A stretch of DNA of 64,000 nucleotides, taken from positions 2,022,501 to 2,086,500 of the forward strand of contig NZ_BAABBR010000001.1 in NCBI RefSeq assembly GCF_039538065.1. The letters run 5' to 3'. How positions within the stretch are numbered: the stretch's first letter is position 1; each line of letters starts with the position of its first letter. Both the position numbers and the translations under genes were made by a program. Below, one piece after another: positions 28,698 through 37,300 of the stretch. The notes beneath the pieces were generated by a model. That model had not been told where the DNA came from. It worked only from the letters and a program-made list of their open reading frames with translations, and did not search any database. This DNA comes from Sphingomonas rosea. GTDB lineage: Bacteria; Pseudomonadota; Alphaproteobacteria; Sphingomonadales; Sphingomonadaceae.

Positions 28698-29029
28698 CGC
28701 CGTCCGGCCAGCAGCGCCGGGTGCCGCCGCGCGAGCCACAGGAGGAGGGTCGGCAGGATCATCGTCCCCAGCATGTCGCGCGCGCCCTCGCCGAGCTGCA
28801 TCGCAAGGTCGGGCCAGCGCTCGAACCACAGGTCGTAGACCTCGTTCGCGGTCTCGAGCAGCAGCACCAGCGCCCACGGGCGGATGTCCGCCACCGACCG
28901 GCGCATCAGGCCCGCGAAGACCAGCTGCAGGATGACGCCCAGCAGCACGTGGAGCGTGTCCATCGGCCAGCCGGTGGCATGCGCCACCAGCTCCTTGAAC
29001 GCATACCAGTCCCGCAGTTCCGGCGTCAT
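28694..29029 (-). CDS. Small membrane protein of unknown function (VanZ-like topology)
   Basis: A 111-aa protein with three hydrophobic segments: TLHVLLGVILQLVFAGLM, ALVLLLETANEVYDL and MLGTMILPTLLLWLA. The conserved-looking ETANEVYDLWFERWPD stretch places acidic and aromatic residues at a membrane edge, and the overall layout resembles VanZ-like proteins, but I do not recognise a named family with confidence. It is sandwiched between surE and the ABC exporter with ATGA overlaps on both sides, so it is certainly cotranscribed. No function is assigned. Confidence 0.7.
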   Translation of the reverse strand: MTPELRDWYAFKELVAHATGWPMDTLHVLLGVILQLVFAGLMRRSVADIRPWALVLLLETANEVYDLWFERWPDLAMQLGEGARDMLGTMILPTLLLWLARRHPALLAGRR

Positions 29030-29796
29030 CGCGCCGCGAAGCGCTCCGACAGCGTCGCCAGCGAGGGATCGTGCGTGAGGTCGAGGTGGAGCGGGGTCAC
29101 CGACACATAGCCGTCGGCCACTGCCTCGAGGTCGGTCATGTGCCCCGGCGTCTCGACCGACGGCCCGAGCCCGAACCAGTAATAATTGTAGCCGCGCGGG
29201 TCGGTGCGCTGGACGATCCGGGTCCGGCCGTAATCGCGGATTCCCTGGCGCACGACGCGCACGCCCTTGACGTCGCCGGGCGCGAGCGCGGGGAAATTGA
29301 CGTTGGTGAGCGTGCCCGCGGGCATCTCGGTGTCGAGCAGTTCCTTGAGCACCCGCGGCGCCCAGGCCTCGGCCGCCGCGAAGGGCACCGTGTCGCCCAT
29401 GCCTTCCTTGGCATAGACCTGGCTCAAGGCGATCGCGCGAACGCCCGCGAGCGCCCCTTCCATCGCCGCGCTGACCGTGCCCGAATAAGTGACGTCCTCG
29501 GCAAGGTTGGCGCCGCGATTGATCCCCGACAGGATCACGTCGGGCCGCTGGTCGGGCATCAGGTGGAACAGCGCCATGAGCACCGAATCGGTCGGCGTCC
29601 CCGCCACCGCGAATCGTTTCTCGCCGAGCTTGCGCAGCCGCACCGGCCGGGTCAGCGTCAGCGAATGGCCGGTGCCCGACTGTTCCTCGGCAGGCCCCAC
29701 GATCCACAGGTCGTCGGTGAACTGCCGCGCGACCTCCTCGAGAAGCTTCAGCCCCGGGGCATGGACCCCGTCGTCATTGGTGAGGAGGATGCGCAT
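29026..29796 (-). CDS. surE: 5'/3'-nucleotidase SurE
   Basis: Metal-dependent nucleotidase of 256 aa that removes phosphate from nucleoside monophosphates and is linked to stationary-phase survival. The N-terminal MRILLTNDDGVHAPGL carries the metal-binding D8-D9. ILSGINRGANLAEDVTYSGTV and GTPTDSV are the other family signatures, and the C-terminus contains YVSVTPLHLDLT. It is the first gene of a surE-small membrane protein-ABC exporter unit. In many proteobacteria surE sits with pcm and nlpD; that arrangement is absent here. Confidence 0.95.
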   Translation of the reverse strand: MRILLTNDDGVHAPGLKLLEEVARQFTDDLWIVGPAEEQSGTGHSLTLTRPVRLRKLGEKRFAVAGTPTDSVLMALFHLMPDQRPDVILSGINRGANLAEDVTYSGTVSAAMEGALAGVRAIALSQVYAKEGMGDTVPFAAAEAWAPRVLKELLDTEMPAGTLTNVNFPALAPGDVKGVRVVRQGIRDYGRTRIVQRTDPRGYNYYWFGLGPSVETPGHMTDLEAVADGYVSVTPLHLDLTHDPSLATLSERFAAR

Positions 29797-30083
29797 GGCC
29801 GAGCGCTATGCGGTGGGGCCGGGGCGCACGCAACCGCGGCTGCGCCATTTTGGCAACATGAGACCTGAAAGCCGAATTTCACCGCTTGTTCAGGAGAGCC
29901 GACCTAAGTAGAGGCGCCGCAGGGGTTTATCGGCCGCTTCCGAGGCTATGTATCGGAAAGGCCTAGTGTTCGCCCCGATTGTCCCGGGATTCGCCGGGTC
30001 GACCGGTGGCGGGTGTGCTTTGGGTTGGTACCGGCGCGCCATGCTGGACGAGGCTCGTCGTTTCCGATCCGTCAGGGGAGGGG

Positions 30084-30548
30084 ATGATGGCTACCGCGTT
30101 GAGCGACATTTACGAGACACCGGAACCGTTTGATCGGATCACCCTTCCCGACGGCTACCGCCCGTCCGACCAGGAAGAATTCATGAGCCCGATGCAGCGG
30201 GCCTATTTCCTCGCCAAGCTCAAGGCCTGGAAGGACTCGATCGTCGAGGAAAGCCGGGCAACCATGGCCCAGCTCCAGGTCGACACGCTGCGCGAACCCG
30301 ACATTGCCGACCGCGCCTCGAGCGAGACCGATTGGGGGATCGAGCTTCGCACCCGCGACCGGCAGCGCAAGCTCATCGCCAAGATCGACGCCGCCATCCG
30401 CCGCCTCTACGCGGGCGAATATGGCTATTGCGAAGTGACCGGTGAGCCGATCGGGATCGGCCGCCTCGAAGCCCGTCCGATCGCGACCATGACCCTCGAA
30501 GCGCAGGAGCGCCACGAGCGGGTCGAAAAGGTGAGTCGCGACGATTGA
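30084..30548 (+). CDS. dksA: RNA polymerase-binding transcription factor DksA (zinc-cysteine-poor type)
   Basis: A 154-aa coiled-coil regulator that enters the RNA polymerase secondary channel and works with ppGpp. The coiled coil begins at SPMQRAYFLAKLKAWKDSI, and the acidic tip residues lie in ADRASSETD. The C-terminal globule reads YGYCEVTGEPIGIGRLEARP followed by ATMTLEAQERHE, keeping only one of the four zinc-ligand cysteines of E. coli DksA. Loss of these cysteines is known in alphaproteobacterial DksA proteins. The adjacent ATG at 30087 is an equally good start, because the purine-rich GGGGAGGGG lies very close. A two-tier terminator hairpin follows directly. Confidence 0.92.
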   Translation: MMATALSDIYETPEPFDRITLPDGYRPSDQEEFMSPMQRAYFLAKLKAWKDSIVEESRATMAQLQVDTLREPDIADRASSETDWGIELRTRDRQRKLIAKIDAAIRRLYAGEYGYCEVTGEPIGIGRLEARPIATMTLEAQERHERVEKVSRDD

Positions 30549-30589
30549 GCCCGCCTCACGCCCCCTGCTGAAGGGGGCGTTCGGCGGGC
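30549..30589. terminator. Two-tier hairpin between dksA and a convergent DUF465 gene
   Basis: The inner stem is perfect: ACGCCCCCT / AGGGGGCGT around a 5-nt loop (30558-30580). The outer stem GCCCGCC / GGCGGGC (30549-30555 and 30583-30589) stacks on it after a 2-nt internal loop. There is no clear T run on either strand. The position between two converging genes suggests a bidirectional terminator. Confidence 0.65.
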
Positions 30590-30597
30590 CCGTCGGA

Positions 30598-30762
30598 TCA
30601 GTGCACGGTCAGGCCGAGCATCTCATCCTTGAGGCGTAGCTTTTCCTTCTTGAGCTTGTGGAGAAGGATGTCGTCGGGGTTGGGTCGCCGCTCTTCCGCA
30701 TCGATCTGCGACTGAACCGCGGCATGTTTTGATGCGAGTGCCTCGACGTGTGCCTTTTCCAT
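30598..30762 (-). CDS. DUF465/YdcH-family micro-protein
   Basis: A 54-residue helical protein. It begins MEKAHVEALASKHAAVQSQI, continues with EERRPNPDD, and ends KLKKEKLRLKDEMLGLTVH. The alternating charged/hydrophobic helix and the LKxxKLRLKDE motif are those of the YdcH/DUF465 family of small proteobacterial proteins, whose function is unknown. A ribosome-binding-like AAAGGGA lies about 10 nt upstream of the ATG. It shares its promoter region with a divergent second DUF465 gene. Confidence 0.82.
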   Translation of the reverse strand: MEKAHVEALASKHAAVQSQIDAEERRPNPDDILLHKLKKEKLRLKDEMLGLTVH

Positions 30763-30928
30763 CGTGTGTCATTCCCTTTCGATTGGTGTGACAGCCGTGA
30801 GAAGAAACCACGAAAGCGCGTGTTTGTCCCGTCCATTTTGCGCCATTTGCCGCACCAACCCCGCGACTTGCCGTGACCGGCCCGCGATCATCCGGTAACA
30901 ACCGCGCCGTCATCCGATTGCCGAGGCC

Positions 30929-31126
30929 ATGAACGACGATCAGCCCACCGCCCGCCTCGAAGCGCTTCGCGCCGAGCATCGCATCCTCGACGCCGAGATC
31001 CGCGCGATCCTGGCGACGGGCGAGGCCGACATGCTGGCGGTGGCGCGGATGAAGAAGCGCAAGCTTCGGCTCAAGGACGAAATCCAGCTCCTCCTCGACC
31101 GTTCGACCCCCGACATCATCGCGTGA
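30929..31126 (+). CDS. DUF465/YdcH-family micro-protein
   Basis: A 65-residue predicted helical hairpin. RLEALRAEHRILDAEIRAIL is followed by a short turn and RMKKRKLRLKDEIQLLLD, which shares the KxRKLRLKDEI motif with the neighbouring divergent 54-aa protein, so both belong to YdcH/DUF465. The family is abundant in proteobacteria but has no assigned function. A perfect hairpin lies just after the stop. The next gene downstream is rcdA. Confidence 0.85.
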   Translation: MNDDQPTARLEALRAEHRILDAEIRAILATGEADMLAVARMKKRKLRLKDEIQLLLDRSTPDIIA

Positions 31127-31140
31127 CGGGCAGGGGCGAA

Positions 31141-31157
31141 CGTCCCGCAGCGGGACG
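31141..31157. terminator. Short perfect hairpin after the DUF465 gene
   Basis: CGTCCCG and CGGGACG pair perfectly around CAG. The hairpin sits 15 bp after the DUF465 stop and 67 bp before rcdA. No T run follows, so it may be a weak terminator or a leader structure of rcdA. Confidence 0.4.
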
Positions 31158-31223
31158 CAAAGCGACGGACCGAAGCGGGCGGGCGTTCCCGATGCGAAGC
31201 ACAAGCGTTATCACGGAAGCCGC

Positions 31224-31715
31224 ATGAACGACGTCACGCCCCTTGGAGCCACCGGCAGCCGGATCACGCCGCGACTGGTCGAGAGCCTCTACACCGAGGC
31301 GATGCTGCTCGCCGACGAGGCGCGGACCTATTTCGACGTGGCCGGGCGGGCCGAGCGCGACGGGCTCGATCCCTTCGTCCGCGTCGGTTTCGCCTGCGAA
31401 TCGCTCAAGGTCACCACGCGCCTCATGCACATCATCGCCTGGCTCCTGACCCAGCGCGCGGTCGAGACCGGCGAGCTGACCGCCACGGCCGGCCGCCGGC
31501 CCGAGCGGCGTCTCGGCCATGCGGGCGCGAGCGATCCCGCGGTGGTCGAGCAATTGCCGGGCGGCGCCCGCGCGCTTATCGCGTCGAGCACCGACCTCTA
31601 CGAACGCGTTCGCCGCCTCGACGAGGACCAGCTGGTCGAAGAACCGCCCGCCAGCCCGGCGCGCGCGTTGATGGGCCGGCTCGAGCGCGACCTCATCTGG
31701 AACGCGCCGCGCTGA
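31224..31715 (+). CDS. rcdA: RcdA/DUF1465-family ClpXP adaptor protein
   Basis: A 163-aa protein of the DUF1465 family, which includes Caulobacter RcdA, an adaptor that helps ClpXP-dependent CtrA degradation. The signature LVESLYTEAMLLADEARTYF is followed by ACESLKVTTRLMHIIAWLL, helices of the known three-helix bundle. A charged, flexible C-terminal region (about 120-163) fits the disordered tail of RcdA. Alphaproteobacterial restriction of the family supports the host assignment. The role in cell-cycle proteolysis here is inferred from Caulobacter. Confidence 0.87.
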   Translation: MNDVTPLGATGSRITPRLVESLYTEAMLLADEARTYFDVAGRAERDGLDPFVRVGFACESLKVTTRLMHIIAWLLTQRAVETGELTATAGRRPERRLGHAGASDPAVVEQLPGGARALIASSTDLYERVRRLDEDQLVEEPPASPARALMGRLERDLIWNAPR

Positions 31716-31733
31716 CCGGCTAGTCCGGGGCGC

Positions 31734-32873
31734 GTGACCCACGGACAAATCCTCCACCCCGGCCCGCGCCTGCTGATCGGCAACGGCCGCACCGCCGAAC
31801 TCGGCGATCATCTGCCTGCCGGACCGATCCTCGTCGTGACCGATACGTTCGTGCGCGGCTCGGGCCTGCTCGATCCGCTGCTCGGCGTGCTGGGCGAGCG
31901 CGCGACGGTGTTCGACGCGGTCGAGGCCGATCCCAGCCGCCGCACCCTGCTCGCCGCGGTCGAGGCGGGAAGGGCGGCCGGTGTCGCCGTCGTGATCGGC
32001 TTCGGTGGCGGAAGCCCGATGGATGTGGCCAAGCTCGCCGCCTATCTCCTTGGCTCGGGCGACGATCTCGACAGCATCTGGGGGGTCGGCCTCGCCACGG
32101 GCCGCCGCCTGCCTTTGGCGCTGGTCCCGACCACCGCGGGTACGGGGTCCGAAGCCACCCCGGTCGCGGTCATCACGGTCGAGGGCGACGAGAAGCGCGG
32201 CGTCAACAGCCCGGCGCTCATCCCCGACATCGCCGTGCTCGACGCCGGCCTCACCGTCGGCAAGCCGCGCGCGCTCACCGCCGCCACCGGCATCGACGCC
32301 ATGGTCCACGCGATCGAGGCCTTCACTTCGGCCAGAGCGAAGAACCCGGTCAGCGACATGGCTGCGCGTGAGGCGCTCCGCCTCCTCGGCGCCAATCTCG
32401 TCACCGCGTGCGAGGAGCCCGGCAACCTCGCCGCACGCGAGGCGATGCTGCTCGGCGCGCACCTTGCCGGACTCGCCTTCGCCAATGCCCCCGTCGCCGG
32501 GGTCCACGCGCTCGCTTATCCCTTGGGCGGCATCCACCACCTGCCCCACGGACTCACCAATGCGCTGATGCTGCCGCACGTCCTTGCCTTCAACATGGCG
32601 GCCGCGCGCGAACCTTATGCCGAACTCGCCGCGATCCTCGATCCCGACTGCGCCCGCCTTGGCACGCAGGGCGCCTCGGCCCGGCTGATCGAGATCATGG
32701 AAGGGCTGATCCTCGCCACCGGCCTCCAGCCGCGGCTGCGCGACCACGGCATCGACCGCGCCGAGGCGCCGATGCTCGCGCGCGAGGCGATGAAGCAGCA
32801 GCGCCTGCTCGTGAACAATCCCGTGGCCATCGGTGAGGACGACGCCCGCCGTCTCTACGAGCTCGCCTGGTGA
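31734..32873 (+). CDS. Iron-containing alcohol dehydrogenase
   Basis: A 379-aa type III (Fe-dependent) alcohol dehydrogenase. The NAD(P)-binding GFGGGSPMDVAK and the TTAGTGSEATPVAV segment are followed by the metal-site signatures ATGIDAMVHAIEAF and HALAYPLGGIHHLPHG, with the expected Asp and His ligands. The substrate is unknown; the family reduces or oxidises diverse short-chain alcohols and lactaldehyde. The start is GTG, 18 bp after rcdA. It overlaps the following thioesterase gene by 4 bp (GTGA), so the two are coexpressed. Confidence 0.9.
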   Translation: MTHGQILHPGPRLLIGNGRTAELGDHLPAGPILVVTDTFVRGSGLLDPLLGVLGERATVFDAVEADPSRRTLLAAVEAGRAAGVAVVIGFGGGSPMDVAKLAAYLLGSGDDLDSIWGVGLATGRRLPLALVPTTAGTGSEATPVAVITVEGDEKRGVNSPALIPDIAVLDAGLTVGKPRALTAATGIDAMVHAIEAFTSARAKNPVSDMAAREALRLLGANLVTACEEPGNLAAREAMLLGAHLAGLAFANAPVAGVHALAYPLGGIHHLPHGLTNALMLPHVLAFNMAAAREPYAELAAILDPDCARLGTQGASARLIEIMEGLILATGLQPRLRDHGIDRAEAPMLAREAMKQQRLLVNNPVAIGEDDARRLYELAW

Positions 32874-33301
32874 GCCGGCCGACCCCGCCCGCCCGCGCCG
32901 AATTCGGCTACTGGCACCGCCTCAGCCTGCGCTGGTCGGACAATGACGTCTACGGCCACGTCAACAACGCCATCTATTACCAGTGGTTCGACAGCGCGGT
33001 GAACAGCTTCCTCGTCGGCAAGGGCCTGCTCGACGTGATGGCCGGCGATCCCATCGCGCTCGTGGTGAGCACGGGCTGCGACTATTTCGCGCCGCTCGAA
33101 TATCCGGGCGAGGTGGAGATCGGCCTCGCGGTCGCCGACCTCGGCCGCTCGAGCGTCCGCTACCGGATCGCCGCCTTCGCGCCGGGCGCCGACGAAGCCG
33201 CGGCGGCAGGCCATTTCACCCACGTCGCGGTCAGCCGCGCCGAGCGCCGCCCCGTGCCGTGGCCCGACGCCTGGCGCGCGGTGTTCGAAACGCTCGCCTA
33301 A
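32870..33301 (+). CDS. Hotdog-fold acyl-CoA thioesterase (4HBT family)
   Basis: A 143-aa single hotdog domain. RWSDNDVYGHVNNAIYYQWFD is the 4-hydroxybenzoyl-CoA thioesterase/YbgC signature, here with D-x-Y-GHVNN carrying the catalytic Asp region. SSVRYRIAAF forms the central strand. It hydrolyses acyl-CoA thioesters of unknown chain type. It starts at GTG overlapping the alcohol dehydrogenase stop, and ends overlapping the convergent nitronate monooxygenase gene. Confidence 0.9.
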   Translation: MSRPTPPARAEFGYWHRLSLRWSDNDVYGHVNNAIYYQWFDSAVNSFLVGKGLLDVMAGDPIALVVSTGCDYFAPLEYPGEVEIGLAVADLGRSSVRYRIAAFAPGADEAAAAGHFTHVAVSRAERRPVPWPDAWRAVFETLA

Positions 33302-34251
33302 ACCCCGATCCGCGCCTTCGCCGCGGCATATTCCTGCTTCCAGCGCTCGACCAGGGCACCGGCCGGCTGGACCTCGTGGATCGCACCGATCCCTTGGCCC
33401 GAGCCCCAGATATCCTTCCACGCCTTGGCTGCATTCGCCCCGCCGAAGCTCATCGCCTCGGGGCTGCTTTCGGGCAGCTTGTCGGGATCGAGCCCAGCCT
33501 TCTCGATCGACCCGCGCAGGTAATTGCCGTGAACCCCGGTGAAGAGGTTCGAATAGACGATGTCCTTGGCCGAGCCCTCGACGATCCCCTGCTTGTAGGC
33601 CTCTTCCGCGCGTGCCTCGTCGGTCGCGATGAACGGCGAGCCGATATAGGCGAGGTCGGCGCCCATCGCCTGCGCGGCGAGGATCGCGTCGCCGGTCGCG
33701 ATCGAGCCCGACAAAGCGAGCGGCCCGTCGAACCAGGCGCGGATCTCCTGGATCAGCGCGAACGGCGACCAGCGCCCGGCATGCCCGCCCGCGCCCGCGG
33801 CGACCGCGATCAGCCCGTCGGCGCCCTTTTCAACCGCCTTGCGCGCATAGCGGTCGTCGATCACGTCGTGGAGCGTGATCCCGCCCCAGCCGTGGACCGC
33901 GTGATTGAGCTCCTCGCGCGCGCCGAGCGAGGTGATGACGATCGGCACCTTCCACTTGGCGCAGGTCGCGACATCTTCCTCGAAGCGGGTGTTCGAGCGG
34001 TGGACGATCTGGTTGACCGCATAAGGCACCGCCGGACGGTCGGGATTGGCGCGATCGTGCTCGGCCAGCGCTTCGGTGATTTCATGGAGCCACTCGTCGA
34101 GCTGGCTCTGCGGGCGGGCGTTCAGCGCCGGAAAGCTGCCGACCACGCCGGCCTTGCACTGCGCGATGACCAGCGCCGGATTGGACACAATGAACAGGGG
34201 CGCGCCGACCACCGGCAGTTGAAGCGTGTCGAAAACGGCAGGAAGCGGCAT
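33298..34251 (-). CDS. Nitronate monooxygenase / 2-nitropropane dioxygenase-like flavoprotein
   Basis: FMN-dependent TIM-barrel oxidoreductase of 317 aa. The N-terminus PVVGAPLFIVSNPALVIAQ, the FMN region AAGAGGHAGRWSPFALI and the phosphate-binding SGSIATGDAILAAQAMGAD with AYIGSPFIATDEA are typical of the NMO/FabK-like family. Likely activity is oxidation of alkyl nitronates such as propionate 3-nitronate, though this subgroup is broad. I start at MPLPAVFDTL because the 20 residues encoded further upstream have no counterpart in the family. Confidence 0.88.
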   Translation of the reverse strand: MPLPAVFDTLQLPVVGAPLFIVSNPALVIAQCKAGVVGSFPALNARPQSQLDEWLHEITEALAEHDRANPDRPAVPYAVNQIVHRSNTRFEEDVATCAKWKVPIVITSLGAREELNHAVHGWGGITLHDVIDDRYARKAVEKGADGLIAVAAGAGGHAGRWSPFALIQEIRAWFDGPLALSGSIATGDAILAAQAMGADLAYIGSPFIATDEARAEEAYKQGIVEGSAKDIVYSNLFTGVHGNYLRGSIEKAGLDPDKLPESSPEAMSFGGANAAKAWKDIWGSGQGIGAIHEVQPAGALVERWKQEYAAAKARIGV

Positions 34252-34379
34252 GAATCCCCCAAAAAAGATGGTTTCGGCAAAAGGGCTAGCAGCGCGGCCC
34301 GCGACAGGCAAAGCCGACCTTTCGTCAATTGCCTATCGTTCCGCCAACGCGTTATACCCAGGGTGAAAGGTAGGGGCTT

Positions 34380-37300
34380 ATGCGCCCCGCTGCAGGCTTA
34401 ATGGATGCCGTGACGACCACCAGCTTCGCGACGCTCGATCCGTCGCTGTGGCAGCAACTGGCCGACCACATCGCGCACCTCGTGTGGATGGCGGGCGGGG
34501 ACGGTCGCTCCGCCTGGTTCAACCGGCGCTGCACCGAGTTCACCGGGGTCAGCAACGAGGCGCTGCAGGCGCGCGGTTGGCTCGAATTCATCCATCCCGA
34601 GGATTCGGCACGGGTCATCGCCGAGTGGGAGTCCGCCGTCGCGGCCGCGCGCCCCTACGAAGCGGTCTACCGGATCCGCGGCAAGGACGGCATCTACCGC
34701 CGCTTTCTCGCCCGGGCCGAGCCGAGCTTCGATCCCGACGGCACCGTCCGATGCTGGTTCGGGACCAGCACCGACATTTCCGTCCAGGTCGAGGCCGAGG
34801 AGCGCGCCCAGCGCTCGGCCGAGCGGCTCGCCAAGGCCGCGCAGCTCGCCGACATGTTCGTGTGGGAATCGGATCGGGTCACGCGCACCACCAGCTGGGG
34901 CGAGAATGCCGCCGAGGTGCTCGACGTCCCCGCCGAGGAGCTTCCGACCGGGCCCAACGGGGGGACCTTTTTCGTCGACGAGGCCGAGAAGCACCGACTG
35001 GTCGCCGCGGTCGAGGAGGCCGTCGCCCACCGGCGCCAGCAGCTCACCATCGACTTTCGCGGCAGCGACGGGCGCCATTGGCGCGGCCATTGCGGCTTCG
35101 TCTACGATCCCGACGGGCGCCTTCAGCGTGTCTATGGCGCAACCCGTGACGTCTCGGCCGAAGCGGCGGACCAGCGCCGCAACGCCTATCTCCTGCGCCT
35201 CGACGCCGCCCTTCGCGCGACCGACGCCGCGCTCGATGCCAAGCGCGTCGCGGCCGAAACGCTGAGCCGCGAACTTGGCGCGGACCGTGTTCTCTACGCC
35301 GACGTGGTCGCGCTCGACCCCGCCACCCTGCGGATCGAGGCGGAATATCTCGGAGATGGCGTGGCCTCGATCGCGGGAACCCATCATGTGCCCGCACCGA
35401 TCGCAGCGCTCCACGCGCGCGGTGAACCGGTCGTCACGTCCGACTTCCGGGCGGATCCCGCGCTCGTCTCGGCGGCGGCGGATCCGGCGGTCAGCGATTT
35501 GCCGCTTGTCGCGCTGATCGACATTCCGCTCCTGCGCGAAGGCAAGCTCGTTGGCATGCTCACCGTCCACATGCTTGAGCAGCGCCGGTGGACCGCCGAG
35601 GAAGTCGCGCTCGCGACCCTCACCGCCGAGCGGACCTGGGAAGCGGTCGAGCGCGCCCGCGCCGAGGAACAGCAGCGCCTCACCGCCGACGAGATCGCGG
35701 TTACCTACAGCACCGCGCCCATCGGCCTCGCCGTCGTCGACCACCAACTTCGCTATGTCCGCGTCAACCAGCGGCTGGCCGAAATGAACGGCATCCCCGC
35801 CGCCGACCATATCGGCAAGACGCTGGGCGAAGTCGTCCCCGACCTCAGCGGCGCGCTCGGCCAGGCCATCAAACGCGCGCTCGCCGGCGAGGAAGTTCGC
35901 GGCTTCGAGGTCAGCGGAGAAACCGCTTCCGCCCCCGGCGTCGTCCGCACCTGGCGCGAGAACTGGCTTCCGATCCGCGACGCCGACGGCAAGGTCACCG
36001 GCGCCGCCGGCTCGATCGAGGAGATCGCGTCCGCCGAGCGCCTCCGCGCCGAGGCCGAGGAACGCTACCGGACCATCTTCAACTCGGCCGCCGTCGGCAT
36101 CGCCCGGGTTGCCCCCGACGGCGCCTTTCTCGAGGTCAACGATCGGCTGTGCGAGATCGTCGGCCGCTCGCGCGAGGCGATCCTGCAGGGCGGCTGGCGC
36201 GACCTCACCCATCCCGACGACCTCGCCGCCGACCTGGCGCAGGTCGAGCGCGCGCTCGCCGGCGAGATCGACAGCTACCGGCTCGAGAAGCGCTACCTCG
36301 ATGCCGAGGGCAAGCCGGTCTGGATCAACCTCACGGTCTCGACCGAGCGCAATTCCGACCGCAGCGTCCGCTATTTCATCTCGATCATCGAGGACATCAC
36401 CGAGCGCCGCCAGCGCGAGGACGCGCTGCGCACCAGCGAGCAGCGCGTGCGGGTCGCCAACGACCATGCCGAGGTCGGCTTCTGGGATGTCGACGTGGTC
36501 AACGACACGCTCACCTGGTCGCCCCACGTCCGGATGATGTTCGGCGTCTCGCCCGACGTTCCGGTCACGCTCGCCGACTTCTATGACGGCCTTCATCCCG
36601 AGGACCGCGAGCATACGGTCGCCGCCTATCTCGCCGCCGCCGATCCCGCGCGACAGGCGCTTTACGACGTCGAATATCGCACCATCGGCAAGAATGACGG
36701 GGTCGTCCGCTGGGTCGCGGCCAAGGGCAGGGGCATCTTCTCCGACGACGGCCGTTGCCTGCAGGTCGTCGGCACCGCCATCGACGTCACCCAGCGCAAG
36801 GAAGCCGAGGACGCGCTTCGCCGGAGCGAGCAGGAATTGCGCCTCCGCCTGAACGCCATCCCCCAGATGGTCTGGTCGACGCGCCCCGACGGCTACCACG
36901 ATTTCTACAACGAGCGCTGGTACGAATTCACCGGCATGCCCGCGGGCACGACCGACGGCGAGGAATGGAACGGCATGTTCCATCCCGACGACCAGGAGCA
37001 GGCGTGGGCGCGCTGGCGCCAGTCGCTCGCCACCGCCGAGCCCTACGAGATCGAATATCGCCTTCGCCACCACAGCGGCGACTATCGCTGGGTGCTCGGC
37101 CGCGCGCTGCCGATCCTCGATTCGGCGGGCGAGGTCCGGCGCTGGATGGGCACCTGCACCGACATCGACGACCGCAAGGCCGCCGAGCGGGCGCTGCTCG
37201 AAAATGAAGCGCAGCTTCGAGCCATCCTCGAAGCGGTCCCGGTCGGGCTCATGTTCTCGGACGCGAGCGGGCAACTGACGGGGGGCAATGACCAGATCAT

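Noticed and set aside
29797..30083. Gene or structured RNA in the surE-dksA gap
   Set aside because: The frame open from 29979 only extends dksA upstream without conservation features; no tRNA-like fold or other convincing element was found in these 287 bases.
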